Both the position numbers and the translations under genes were made by a program. Shown here in pieces: positions 32,739 through 44,745 of a DNA stretch of 64,000 bases. Each line of letters starts with the position of its first letter. The stretch's first letter is position 1. Source of the DNA: Larix kaempferi (taxonomy: Eukaryota > Streptophyta > Pinopsida > Pinales > Pinaceae); the NCBI GenBank assembly GCA_027924585.1, contig BSBM01000151.1:12422001-12486000 (forward strand). The letters are read 5' to 3'. The notes under the pieces were generated by a model that was not told the origin of the DNA, ran no database searches, and saw nothing but the letters and a program-made list of their open reading frames with translations.

Positions 32739-33189
32739 TTTGTGTAGGGAGCAATGGATTAGTTGGTCAATGTAAACAACTTTAATGTTTGGTAGGACCA
32801 TATTTTCCACACATTCTTTGGGCTCTATGGATTTGTTGCTACAATTGATGTTATTCCACTTATTAGGATTGAGTTTAGAGAGCTAGAATATGGGTGGGAA
32901 ATGTAAAAGGTTTTTCATTTTCTTAATGTTGTTGTGAATGTAGTTTGGTGTGTTGTCTTTATATTCCTTTGAAGTGTGCAATACATAAATCATGAGATTT
33001 TGCTACATGTTTTGCTTGATATTCCTAGGCTGTTATTTTTTACCATGTATACACTACTGGTCCTATTTTGGGTAGAAATATACTATTAATCATGTACCAT
33101 ATCAGTAGATGGTTATAGACTTGCATTTATGAAAATCAATGGTATCATCTATCTCGTTTAGATATGCATATGTATTGGCCCTTTGGTGG
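32739..33189. other. Stretch between solo LTR and copia D, no gene recognised
   Basis: AT-rich; stops in all frames. It may hold lost 5' parts of copia D, but I see no gag helix here. Confidence 0.4.
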
Positions 33190-33239
33190 AGAAAATTGTG
33201 AAATGTGAGTTTTTTTTTTAGAATAAGACAATTCATCTC

Positions 33240-33586
33240 AATGGAGAGACTATGTGCCTTGCTCAACACATGATTCTTCTAGAGGAGATGATGGTAAGAG
33301 ATGATGTGGAAGAAAGACTTTTAGAGGCGGGGGGATAGACATAAATACGGTGAGAGATATAATCTTCAGTGTGTCTGTTGCGAAAAGAAGGGACACGAGG
33401 CACAAACATGTAGAATTCCATAGGAGAAGATCACAAAGAAGGAGCATAGATAAGAAAAAGGTAAAGCGTCAAAATTTTCTCATTTTATTGTTGCACATTG
33501 CAATATTTGCTTCTTGGAGAGATACTTGGCTATTTAACACTGGTGCTACATGTAACATGACTTTTAGGAAAGAATTATTTGAATAA
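33240..33586 (+). pseudogene. Gag knuckle and protease of copia D
   Basis: A zinc knuckle of CX2CX4HX4C type, CVCCEKKGHEAQTC, lies at about 33370-33411. The protease block WLFNTGATCNMTF follows in 33350-33586. The catalytic Asp of the usual Asp-Thr/Ser-Gly-Ala-Thr is Asn, consistent with a single G-to-A change, so the enzyme would be inactive. Confidence 0.75.
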
Positions 33587-33778
33587 TTAAATGACAGTGT
33601 AGAAAGTATAATATACTTTGAAGATAAATCCAACCTCAAACCTAAGGGAATTGGCACCATTAGTCTAAAATTGCTTGGATTCCTAGAATTTTTGTTGCAT
33701 AATTTTCTCTATCTTCTAGAGTTGTACACAAATTTGATGTCTCTTTTGCACATTTAATAGGAATTTCATTCCATTCAT

Positions 33779-34885
33779 GTGGTTGGTGGAAAAGTTGAAA
33801 TAAGGAGATATTCTAACATCCAGGTCATCATGATGGGATGGGGAGATGAGAGGTTGTTGAAGCTGAAACAAATGTCTATAAGGGCATATAATTTCGCATA
33901 CCTCTCTCACCATGATGAAGGTACATTGTCATCAAGTCTTTTTAGGCATTCTAGATATGGGCATATCAATTATGATAGTCTTCATTTGTTCACAAAAAAT
34001 GGTGTTTTTGTTTTACCTACCATTCTGAGGAAATTGAAGCAATGTGATGCATGTATCCTTGGTAAACATAGCAATCAACCTTTTCATGATTCCACTTAGA
34101 GAACATGTAGAAGGCTAGAGTTGATACACTCTGGCTTGTGTGGCCCCAAGCTTATTTCTTTTGCTAATGGTAATAAATATATGATGTATTTGATTGATGA
34201 TTGGACCATGATATGATGGATTTATTTATTGAAGCATAAATTTGAAACATTTGAAGCATTTAAAAATTTAATGTATGGATTGAAAATGAATCACATTCTT
34301 GTATTCGCACGCTTCATAGTGATAGTGGAAAGGAATATACTTCTAATGAATTTCAAATATATTTTTGTCAACATGGGATTATGCATCAAACTAATACCCA
34401 TGCAATCCTTAACAAAAAGAATGAACATGGTATGGTATGTTCCATGTTATTTTTCAAGAATGTGAAGTTGATGTTTTGGGGTGATAACAATTATGTGTCC
34501 AGTGTATTTGAGAAACCAAAGTCCATCTCACACTCTTAGAAACAAGACTCCATATGAAATGTGGTATGGACACATTCCCTCAATGAGGCATTTAAAGGTT
34601 TTTGGTTCCACATGGTATGCCTTAATTCATAAGGACAAATAAAAAAACTCGATGCAAGAAGTCGACAATGCATCTTCTTGGGATACTCGAATATGACCAA
34701 GGCATATTGTGTTTTCAATGGTCTAAATATAAGTTTATACTTTCTAGAGTTGTGATTTTTCTTTAAATTAATAAAAATGACAAGATTGTTGAGAGGAAAC
34801 TTAACCATCTTGGTAGATTTACCCATGTAAAGATGTATCATGAATTTGATAATGAGATTCACATGTTGAAGGGGAGATCCCTAAA
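33779..34885 (+). pseudogene. Integrase of copia D
   Basis: Pre-integrase zinc domain: HSRYGHINYDSLHLF with CDACILGKHSNQPF (His, His, Cys, Cys). Core: HSGLCGP where Asp is expected in HSDLCGP, so the first catalytic residue is lost. A decayed SDSGKEYTSNEF block follows. The downstream TPYEMWYGHIPSMRHLKVFG block is recognisable after frame changes. Confidence 0.75.
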
Positions 34886-36258
34886 TTGGATCAATATTTG
34901 GAATCTCCTTTTGAAGCACCATATCCCCCTCATGAAGTGCATGCCACTTCATCAAAACATGAGGTTCTATTGGATGATGTGATTGAGAGGATTGAAATAT
35001 TGAATCTTGAAGAGAATGAAGCACCATCTCATTCAACTGAGCAACCTAGACCCTCACAAAAATTTCCAAAATGGTTCATGAAGACACTTAAAAGTGTTCA
35101 TCCTAATGATGTTGGAAAAACATGAACCAAAATTTCAACAAGGCAAGAAGATGTAGGTGATGTAGATGATTTAGATTCAGGTGATGTAAATGATATGGAT
35201 GTTTCATATGATTGTGATTTTAATTTATATGCTAATTATCAACCAACTTCCTTTGAAGAATTTGCTGCTCATGATGAGTGGAAAGAAGCTGTGAAAAATG
35301 AATATGATGCTCTCATCATGAATGGGACATGAAAATTGGTGGACCCTCCATTTGGAACCAAACCAATTGGCTACAAGTGGGTCGACAAGAACACGTACAA
35401 ACCAAATGGCTCACTTAACAAGCTTAAGGCGAGGCTTGTGGCAAAAGGATTTACATATAAAGAAGACATAGAATATGAGGATAATTTTTCCCCACAACAA
35501 AATGGACTACCATCTATACTCTATTGGATTTGGATGCACATAATGGGTGGAAAGTTCATCAAATGGATGTGGAGATTGATTTCTTGATTGGAGCCTTGAA
35601 AGATATTGTCTTCTTGTCTCAACCAAAAGGTTTTGTTGTGGAGGGATAAGAACATAAGGTATACAAGCTCATTAAGTCATTGTATGGCTTGAAACAAGAA
35701 CATGGCACCTAGAATGAAAAGCTAATTGAGCATATTCTAAAATTAAATTTCAATCACTTTAGTCTTGATGATACAACTCTATTGTAAAAAAAGTTGGCGA
35801 AATTGTTGTATATGTTGTAGGGTGTGTAGATGATTTGTTGGTGACACGGAACAATGAAATTTACATTGCATCCATACATAAAGAATTGAACAAAGGTTTT
35901 GAGATCACTTATATGGGACATATTCACTACTACTTGGGTATTGGAGTGACTCAAAATCCGAAGTATATATTCATATCCCAAATGAAGTACATTGGAGAAT
36001 TATTGAACAAGTTTGGCATGATTGAATGCAATCCTCTAACTACTCCAATGGAACAAAATTTGAAGCTAACATCAAAATAAGGAAATAAATTTGAGTTTGC
36101 AATGAAATATAGACAATGTATGGATATTTTGAGCTACCTTAGCACTACTAGACCCAATATTTCATTTGCAATTGGAATTCTTTCTAGGTTCATGAAAAAA
36201 CCTCATGAAGGACATTGGTGTGCTACAAAGAGATTTATAAGATACTTGAAGGGGACCT
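34886..36258 (+). pseudogene. Hinge and reverse transcriptase of copia D
   Basis: Acidic hinge 34886-35125 (LLDDVIERIEILNLEENEAP). RT pieces: TKPIGYKWVDKNTYKPNGSL and LKARLVAKGFTYKEDIEYED (35336-35500). Then decayed sequence up to 35835 (VYKLIKSLYGLKQ-like, with frame breaks), motif C as CVDDLLVT, MGHIHYYLGIGVTQ and GELLNKFGMIECNPLTTPME. Stops and frameshifts occur throughout. Confidence 0.85.
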
Positions 36259-36775
36259 AACACTTTGCATTCAAATACTCTAATGTGGAGGCATTCAAAT
36301 TAATTATATATTTAGATTCATACTTTGATGGTGATAAGGAGAATGGGGTATCTAATTTAGGATACCACATGAGTTTTGGAAAAACAACTATCTCACGGAG
36401 AGCACACAAACAATTGTTCCAAAAAATTCCACTACAAAGGCAGAAGATGTGGTTGCTATAAAGGAAATAAAGGAAATTGTGTGGTTCAAGAAGATATTAG
36501 AGGATTTGCAAGAGAAACATGTGAATGCTACTCCACTTTTGATTGTCAACACTTCTATAATCAAGTTGTCCAAGAATCCTAGATTCCATGAATGAACAAA
36601 GCACATAACTACAAAATACCATTTGATTCGACAACATGTAGAGTCCAAGACCATTCGTTTGATACATTGTTCCACAAATGATAAAACCACATGCATATTC
36701 ACCAAAGTGCTTGGAAAATAAAAGCTTGAAAAGTTTAGAAAGATGCTTGGACTCATAAACATCCCTTTGGATTAA
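36259..36775 (+). pseudogene. RNase H of copia D
   Basis: Trace of the copia RNase H: YLDSYFDGDKENGVSNLGYH, a degraded catalytic-Glu region, HITTKYHLIRQHVESKTIRL and the C-terminal LGLINIPLD just before the purine tract. Frames change at least twice. Confidence 0.7.
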
Positions 36776-36784
36776 GGGGGAGAA

Positions 36785-37179
36785 TGTTAGAAACCTAATT
36801 CTTAGGGATTACAGTTACATTTTGAATATAATTATTATGAAAATATGAAGAGTTGTAGAGAATAGGAACACGCCTCTTGGATGTAGAAACAAAAGCCATA
36901 TTTTCTTATATTCATATGAGCCTCTTGTTAATAATATTATTAAACCATTAGAGTTATCCTAGGATTCTCAATAATAAAAAGTGCACGAGAATGTGAAAAA
37001 ATAGAGTGAAGTTAGCCCTCAATGAAGACATAGGTATGTGTTGTGTAACACCCCATCTTTGACCCCAAGATGTGAATATGTTTATAATGAAACAAATGAT
37101 AGATGCCATACTTATGTGGTTGAGGAGACCATGGATATTGTAAATGTTGTATATACTTTTTAATATAAAATTCCTAACA
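36785..37179 (+). repeat. 3' LTR of copia D
   Basis: Immediately after the purine tract aagggggagaa, starting TGTTAGAAACC and ending ATTCCTAACA, imperfect inverted ends. About 395 bp. The right-hand boundary rests only on the inverted end, because no 5' LTR is available for comparison. Confidence 0.55.
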
Positions 37180-37488
37180 TCTAAAAGTGGAGAGGGACGG
37201 AGAAGAGATGGGGGGATATGATTCCACAAGTGGGGGAAGTGAGAAGGGATAAGGGGTGATGACCTTAGCTAATGAACTTAGCCTTCACTATATTTTTAAC
37301 CAAAGTTCCTTAACCTTAGTTTAAGTGTCACTTTAATTAATAATGGGGTCAATTATCCAAAGTGATATTAAACGGGGGAAAGTGGTCATTTCTAGGGAAC
37401 CACTTGTCAAGCCATATTCATGCATATTTCTTGCTAAAAAATTATTCAATCACTACTTATTTCCATGCCGAGGGAAGGAGATCATCTA
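37180..37488. other. Short flank between copia D and O1
   Basis: No feature recognised. Confidence 0.4.
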
Positions 37489-39109
37489 TGTCACATCTCC
37501 TCCCGTCGATCCGTTGCAAGGAAGGAAACATGAACAAACATACCGGGTTTATTTGACAATCTCAGCCCCATTGACATTAGTAAGAAAATTCATAAATAAA
37601 TAAAAGATTATGCGTACAGATCATTCTTAATAAACACAGCGGAATTACACATTTTCCACACACCATTTCATCATGCATTCAGCATATAACAATAGTCATT
37701 AATTAAAACATTGCAGAGCACAGAAATAACATAACTCAAGCAAGAAAGAATTCTTATCTTGAAATGTAGTGCAGAATCATACTCAATATAAACACAACGG
37801 AATAACCATAATGACACACATGCAGAAGGGAATACATCAGCCTATTTCTTCCAGGCAGAATAACGAAACAATCATACAATAATCAATCCCATCCTCATGC
37901 TATGCACAAGCTTCATATCAACCATATTAAGAGAATCATTTCATTTCATTAACATGAATAATTAACATTCAGAATAGAGCACATAATGATCATAATTTAA
38001 ACCACAGAGAATACTTATCTTTAAGATGAAACTATCCAACAACTGGCTATGGGAGAGCAACGTTCCACCCAACCATAGGTCTCTGTCCAGCTTGTATTAT
38101 TTCAGCTGAGAGGCCACCCCCGAGCTGGGTTGTGTATCCACTAAGGAGGAACTAGATGGGCTCACTCACAACCATGGTTTCACTCAAACAATCATGCTAA
38201 GCCAACACAGAGTTGGGTTTATCAAGCATGCAATAAGCAAATGAGGAGCATTCTAAGCCAGTGAGCTCAACCACAGAGCTACAGACATCTCAAGCTAAAT
38301 TCAAGCAATCCAATCCTCTGTTCAAACATCCACACTTGGATTTCTCACAATTCTGTCATCAAATAACTCAATCCTGTCACTGGATTTCTAGGCTATAAAA
38401 ACTGGGTTTTACAATGGATTTCGGGGTAGCTAATGCTCTCAATTTCGCCCCAAGGTTCATATATATGGATCCCCCATTGGATTTCTATGTCAATACCAAA
38501 TTCTGGGCATTTATGGCTCTTCAAAACATGGGTTTTTGCAAAGTTACGATTTTTTATTTTTCTCACTGTTGGGCATGTGTAATGGATGAATACTGATGCT
38601 GGGATGTTCAACAATGGAATGGGAATGAGGAAGAACCAATTCCCATGAGGTAGAGTGACTTGTGGGTCAAGGAAAATAGAGCCCATATCCTGCCATATGA
38701 ATTTCTGGGCTTCCCATGCTCCATTGAAGCCATGGACTGATTTCTTCAACAACTTTCTTACACAGAATTAAATGCTAGTAAAGAAGGTTGACATTTGGAA
38801 GCCTATGGTTCAATCCCACAACCTCCTCACCACTCCCTAGTGGATACACACGGCCCCTTCTCATTAGTTTCTTCCATAGCCAGTTTTGGTATTTTATTGC
38901 ATGAAGTTTATTTACATCATTTTTACAATGTTCCATGGCTAAGTAGCACATGGGTAACATAATATCTAATACTTGCTTTTTAAATAAAATTCGAGCATCC
39001 ACTAGCGAGGCCTTGGCCTTGAGCTCCACGCTAGGAAAACATACATCACAGGTATACAATATTTACATTAAAAGCTAATATATCCTAAGGGTCAAAATGG
39101 GTTATTACA
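37489..39109 (-). repeat. 3' LTR of O1
   Basis: 1621 bp, plus-strand start TGTCACATCTCCTCCC and end GGGTTATTACA. Homologous to 52672-53976. It is longer partly because a block around 37617-37768 is present again at about 37770-38030, whereas O2 has one such block (52807-52920). Confidence 0.82.
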
Positions 39110-41121
39110 ATCCCCTCCCCCTTAGAATAACACTGTCATCGGTGTTCCAATACTTAAGAATACATATACAATTTATACGTCCAAAATTTTCAAAACTTTT
39201 GCAGATCTGCCCTGCATTCTATCCAAATCCATTAGTTTTTGGTTTGTTGCCATGGAAATGTACACAGCTAACCACACTTTTCTTACTAGCAACACTTGCT
39301 TGTATCAGCTGCAACCAACCGCTTAAATTTCTCGCCTGTGAAATACATCATTGCAATTTTTGTTGGGCCAAGCATAATATAAACATTAAGATCAGTCAAT
39401 TCATTTCCCCATTGACATGTGTAGCCCATGTTTTACCCATGAGACTTTCACACTTTCCATGCTTGCCCAACATACACATGAATTCCTTCATGTTCATCCA
39501 TTCACAGGAAATTCATCAATTTAGCATTCACAGTTATTTCAAGCAATTAACACAATCATTTCAAGTCGTGACATGCATCAAACTATTTTATGTTTTTATA
39601 AATGCATCAATAAAAAAAGGAAAGAGAGAGAAGTAAGAGTTTTCTCCTCTTAGTCTTGTTCCATTCAGGAACCCACACCACCACTGTGGTTTTCATGCTC
39701 CTACCCTCTTTCACTTCAACGTGAATGCTTGACCTGCCCATCTTGGCTATGACACTTAGTGTCTGTGGTCTATTCCATACCTCTCAACCATGGAGTCCCT
39801 CCACATGGTTTGTCTACAACTCTTGGCTGCTAGGACCCACACAGTCCCACTAGCACCCTCTTCATTACTAATCATACTGAGATCTTTAGGACGGTTAAAT
39901 GTCCACATGCATCCCTAGGATGCCTTCATAGTCCTTGCTTCCAACAATACCTACACTCAAACATTGAATCAATTCACATGTTTATTTTAATTTCATAGGG
40001 TTTATCTCTAAACAATATTTTAGGAAGTCATAACCAAATCATATACACATGTATATTCATAAGCAAGAAGCTGCAAAATAATCAAATACTTATCTGTATT
40101 GTTTGTTTCCTCTCTAGTCCACAGGGTCCTGCTTTGCTTTGTAAGACTTGGGATCGCCTATGGATTTGGATGTTCAGCCAGCACCCAGGCTGCTCCACAA
40201 TATCAAATAATTAATGTCCAAATAGTACACCTTCACGCCGACTTGGAAAGAAACTTCACCACAACCATTTCTAGGTCAAGGCTCTACTATGGACCCATAG
40301 GCATATAACAACCCTTTCATCAACACCTTCACAACATCCAGGTAACAAATGCCAAACCAGTACACCGACTCGGTTTATTAGGCATATAACAACCCTTCAT
40401 CAAAATCCCCACAACCTCCACAACATCCTTTCATACACCTCAACCCTTCCACCGCAACCCCTCACAACAACCTTTTACTTTGCTTCTTTAGTGTGCAACA
40501 CCAAATTACATCTGTTTTAATCGATAGCACAAGTAGTATAGGCAAACTCATCAGCGTTGTTGCTCAAAAATTGAAACGATAATTCATAGCATTCACTATC
40601 AAGTATTGAAACACCAAGAATGCGTCCACTCCTTAGGGTGTAGTCAATATTGAAAACCCTATCATGACCCGACATCAGGGAAGTGTGCACCCCTTTCCAA
40701 TGTGAGACATGTAGGTCCTACTCATACTCAAGTAGTCTTCCATAATGGAAATAAAATCAAAACATGCTCTGCATACTAACTTTAACAATTAGACATGCAT
40801 ATTCTTAGTTAGGGTCACATAAAACTTATCCATTTTCAAATGTAGTCTTTCTTCATTAATGAGGAATGGGGGCTCCTTCTCTGAGTTGACAGTCCCTCGG
40901 TTTTCCATCCCAACTCCTTTTGATGTTATGTAACCCTCATATGTCTTACTGACATAATATTTACCATCCCACTCATATTGTTTACCAATCATGCAGTGAA
41001 TATGGGACATTATCAAAATATCCAATGGCGTTTCACCTGAAACTCATTTCCAAGATATGGGATCCTTCCCATGAGGTTTGGCTTGTGCAGGCCCTCTCTC
41101 ATGGTCTTACTGCAATGTGTC
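39110..41121 (-). other. Internal region of O1 (right part of element to copia A)
   Basis: Mostly non-coding. It aligns by eye with O2 53977-55947. Compared with O2 it lacks about 400 bp near 39205-39225, the segment that in O2 carries a Cys-rich gag-like piece. It contains the empty site (aactc, 40545-40549) corresponding to the copia B insertion in O2. Confidence 0.65.
40789..41025 (-). pseudogene. Short decayed coding trace shared by O1 and O2
   Basis: 78 codons on the minus strand. The portion GVGMENRGTVNSEKEPPFLI, then NEERLHLKMDKFYVTLTKNM, aligns with O2 63221-63445 (GVANRRTVDLEKGAPIPRN, then KERIHLKKDKYSVSLTKNI) in the same frame. Substitutions are scattered and the product is unknown. 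It suggests that the O family once coded for a basic protein here, but two copies are not enough to prove it. Confidence 0.4.
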
Positions 41122-41767
41122 TGTTGATGTATATGTAACTTCGGAATGTATTTCACATATATGTATATTGTATTCCTATAGAGATGTTATTATTCCTCTA
41201 TACGAAAGTGGTTGTATTCCTATAGAGATTTTATTATTCCTCTATACGGAAGTGTTGTCATTTATATTGTAAGTGTCGTAACTTATACTTGATGGGTTAT
41301 TAGACCACCTTGTTGGGGTCATCCCTGTATAAGTCATGTGGGTCAAAGGGTTATTAGACCACCCTAGTGGGGGTCGGCCCAGTCAACATTATGTTAAGTG
41401 GTTAAGTTGAGGCCGACCTAGTTGAGTAAAGGTCAAGTCAAGTTAGTGTATAAATAGAGAGTGCGTCTCTCTCATTTTACACATTCTATTCTCTCACTCA
41501 CACTTGGGAGAGTGGCGCACTTGTGGAGGAGGAGGATCTGATGCTAGGAGAAGACTATCTCTTGTATTCTAGTTGTATCATTGCTCTATCTATCTCTGAG
41601 GAAGTTATTGGGGTTTTCCACTTTTATGGTTTTCCCCAAGTAAACTCTGTGTCTCTTGTGTGCTTGCATTATTGTGTCCATGATTGATATGTTGTAGATT
41701 TGTTGTACATGTTATTCTCTTAGTTAAGATCCTAGATCATATTGAATTAAATTTTGAAAATTTAACA
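41122..41767 (+). repeat. 5' LTR of copia A
   Basis: 646 bp, TGTTGATGTATATG...AATTTAACA. It carries two copies of a ~45-bp block (attcctatagagatgttatt) and two copies of a ~50-bp block (gggttattagaccacc), against three of the latter in the 3' LTR. Confidence 0.93.
41449..41457 (+). promoter_or_regulatory. TATA box in 5' LTR of copia A
   Basis: tataaatag, followed about 30 bp later by a CT-rich stretch typical of plant LTR transcription starts. The 3' LTR has cataaatag at the same place; both copia B LTRs keep tataaatag on the minus strand (56258-56266 and 62702-62710). Confidence 0.65.
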
Positions 41768-41779
41768 TGGTATCAGAGC
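41768..41779 (+). other. Primer binding site of copia A, initiator Met tRNA
   Basis: TGGTATCAGAGC directly abuts the 5' LTR and is identical to the plant initiator-Met-tRNA complement used by most copia elements. Confidence 0.9.
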
Positions 41780-44745
41780 TAGCATGAAAGAAGGCATGAT
41801 ATGGCATGTATGACACTTGTTGCACTTACGATGCTAGGGCTTGATATAAAAAAACTAGTCATCGTAGCACTTTCGCTATAAATCCATTTTCGTGATGTTT
41901 TCAGATCTGAAACTTTTACAGGTCGAAGATCTGATCCCCATGTACCTTGTATCCAAAGGACAACCTCTAATTCGTTGTACTTTGTGATTAATGATCTGTA
42001 CAATATAGGGTTTCTGCCTCTTCCAGATCGGAGTCAAAATCAGGTGACCTTGGGAAAAAGGTCATAACTTGGTCTAGGAAGCTCCAAATGAAATTTCATA
42101 AAAAGTGACAGGTAGTACACAGACTGTACTATCTCAAGAAACATTTTTAAACGCCGAAGTTGAACCAGTGACACGTGGAATGCCGTACAAGTTAGCTCTC
42201 CTGTATTATCCCATAAACAGGTAACGTTGCGACACTTGGCATAAATCTATCTTAGAGAATCAAATTGAGGTCATACATATAGGGATGGAAATATAATAGG
42301 TCACTCTATCTCAAGAAAAAATTTCAGAGGCAGAAGTTGAACCAGTGACATGTGGCGCGTCGTACAAGTTCTCTCTCCTGTATTATCCCATAAACAGGCC
42401 ACGTTGCGAAACTTGGCATAACTCTCTCTCAGAGAATCCAATTGAGGTCAAACCTATCGGGATGGAAAGATAACAGGTCAGGATATATCAAGAAATTTTT
42501 TTAGACCCTGTGGATTGAAAAGTTCAGAGTTACACTAGAAACAATCGGGTACATATTTCTGTCAAAACATAATTATTTTTTAGCACCTTCATTCATGGCT
42601 TCCGAAATTTAGGGCTTCGGAGAAAGTTGGAATTTCTCTAATCGAAGACCACGACTGGATTCTACTCATCAAAATCAAAGTTTAGAGACCAAGATCATAT
42701 TTTTTGGTTGGGCAGAAGGTCGGGCTTGATCAAACCCTAGTTCGGGACTTTGATCGGAAAGATGGAAAATTAGGGCTTCTGCAAAACTTGGAATTTTGGA
42801 AATCTGTTACCACGGCTGCAAGCTCCTTAGAAAAATCGAATATTAAAGCTTTGAATCAAATCTTTTGGTTGGGTGAAGCTCCGGGAAACTCAAACCCTAA
42901 TTCAGGGTCCTCCCTAGTGAATCCAGAAATCTAAAAGGCAATTTCGAGGGGTGAAACTTTACAGTTTTCAAATTTTGAATATACCAGCTTGATTATCTCA
43001 TCAAGGCGCATATTTCTATCCTTTCGGAAGTTTGAAATTCAAAGTTTGATTTTTTGGGGTTTCTCTGACAAACCCTATTACAACTCCAGATCCAGTTCCT
43101 GCAAATCAAGTGGATTGGGTTAATCGTAGAAGAGGATGGATTGGTCACTTGCATAAGTGAAGAAGTTCCTGTTTCAGAGGGAGATGAGGCTAAGGCCAGG
43201 TATGGCTTATAGGTATGTTTCGAATTCTGTTCATGGTTAAGTTTATGATATGTTTGTCTTCATATCATTACAGTAAAATCCTGATTAATTACTAGACTTG
43301 TTGTATTACCTTAATAGAAGATATTCATTGATTAAGGTTTTGACACTTATGATTGTACTAATGCATTGTGATTTTGTATGAGGTTTATGTTGTTCGCTAA
43401 CATAAAAGGTACACCAAGAAAGACAAATCATGTTCTACTTCAAGAACATATGATCATGGTGACATGAAGACAAATATTCATCCATTGTCATGGATCACAT
43501 AGAAGATCTACTTACGAGGTATGTATAACTTGGTTCTACAATGGTTAACTTATGAGACATGCAGGTTACTAGCACAAGTCACTGAAGAGAACCAAAAGAC
43601 ATTATGAAGGTATGTTAGACATAACTAGCTAGCATGCTAATCCAGGTATGTTTTTCCTATATCAAGATAGAATCCTACCTTGTGTTAGGATCTTATATTG
43701 TTGTGTTGTTGATAATGATTATTCATGAAGTCATAGGTTTGAATAGTCATGGCTGTATGCATATTATGTTTCTTACCATAATTGATGATATGACTAACCA
43801 GAAGAATCATGAAGGTATAGGTTTGAGTAATCACGGGTTTATGCATTGATGATTTAACTAATCAAAAGAGTCCTATGATCAAATAACAATATGCATGAGT
43901 AAAAGAAGACTTCCCTGAAACCTTGAATACTAATGTTTATTATCTGTGAATGATCATGACTATACATGTTTAAGATTATTGTGTTTTGATAGTATTAAGA
44001 TTATACTAATAAATGTGTGATTATGTATGAGACCTCAAGGATAACACAATGATGATACTAATAAGCATGCATAGTGATTAAGGATGGATGTAAGTTCAAG
44101 GACAGGTAATCGAGGAAGCAAAGATCAAGAGGGAGCACACTCCAGTTGTTCCTGCAAGAAAGCAAAGGAGCACACTTCAATAGTTTCTGCAAGGATGCAG
44201 ATATTCAGAGGGAGTTGACCATCTTTCTACATTCCACAACATAAAGGTGTAGAAGAAGCTACTTCAGCAGCTCCTGCAAGGAAGCAAAGACTCAGAGGGA
44301 GTCCACCCAGTAACCAAACAAAGATAAGTATTTTTAATTATCATTTCTTGCATATTTGTTTGTTTAAATAAAATTGTTCAACGATGTATATGCTCATGTT
44401 CCTAGACTTAGGATATGTATTGTGCATATTAGAATGATTGCATTAATGAACAGTATACTACTGATATGCATGTGATGGGTAAGTGGCCTATGGTGTTGTA
44501 CAACATTCCAGTGCTACTTATCTAGAATGAAACCTCTTTGCTAACATGTTGGGAGTAGTGCAAACTCTTAACAATGTTCTGGTAGAGACTGGAAGGCATC
44601 TAGAAAGTTGTGGAACATGGATAAATGTTGTATTGAAGCATTGGCTAAGATAATTGCATGACTATATGACATATTTCTTTATGTGTAAGAATTTGTTTGA
44701 AAATTATGAGATGTTTCTAATCATACAATTTAACTTGTTTTGTAG
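41780..44745 (+). other. Leader of copia A with internal duplications and splice-like motifs
   Basis: No gag, protease or integrase trace. A tandem duplication of about 185 bp lies at 42100-42485 (ttgaaccagtgacacgtgg and tattatcccataaacagg repeated). A looser duplication at 42600-42900 contains a 76-codon open frame (42704-42934) also present in copia B. Four matches to the plant 5' splice consensus (aggtatgt) start at 43213, 43519, 43610 and 43646. A hinge-like coding scrap at 44251-44325 (EEATSAAPARKQRLRGSPPS) is separated from the RT remnant by a stretch ending in the acceptor-like ttgttttgtag at 44735-44745. Confidence 0.6.

Larger units (their letters stand above)
33190..37179 (+). mobile_element. 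Copia D: decayed 5'-truncated Ty1/copia element
   Basis: Order gag end, protease, integrase, RT, RNase H, purine tract, 3' LTR. Integrase before RT defines Ty1/copia. The 5' LTR and most of gag are missing. Reading-frame breaks are frequent. Its proteins are visibly related to copia C (48203-52440), which is on the opposite strand. Confidence 0.85.

Noticed and set aside
37048-37070. TGTAACACCCC as the start of another LTR
   Set aside because: No matching end or second copy was found within the window, and it falls inside the proposed copia D LTR.
39097-39636. 179-codon plus-strand frame in O1
   Set aside because: It crosses the LTR/internal boundary against the element orientation, and its O2 counterpart is not open.
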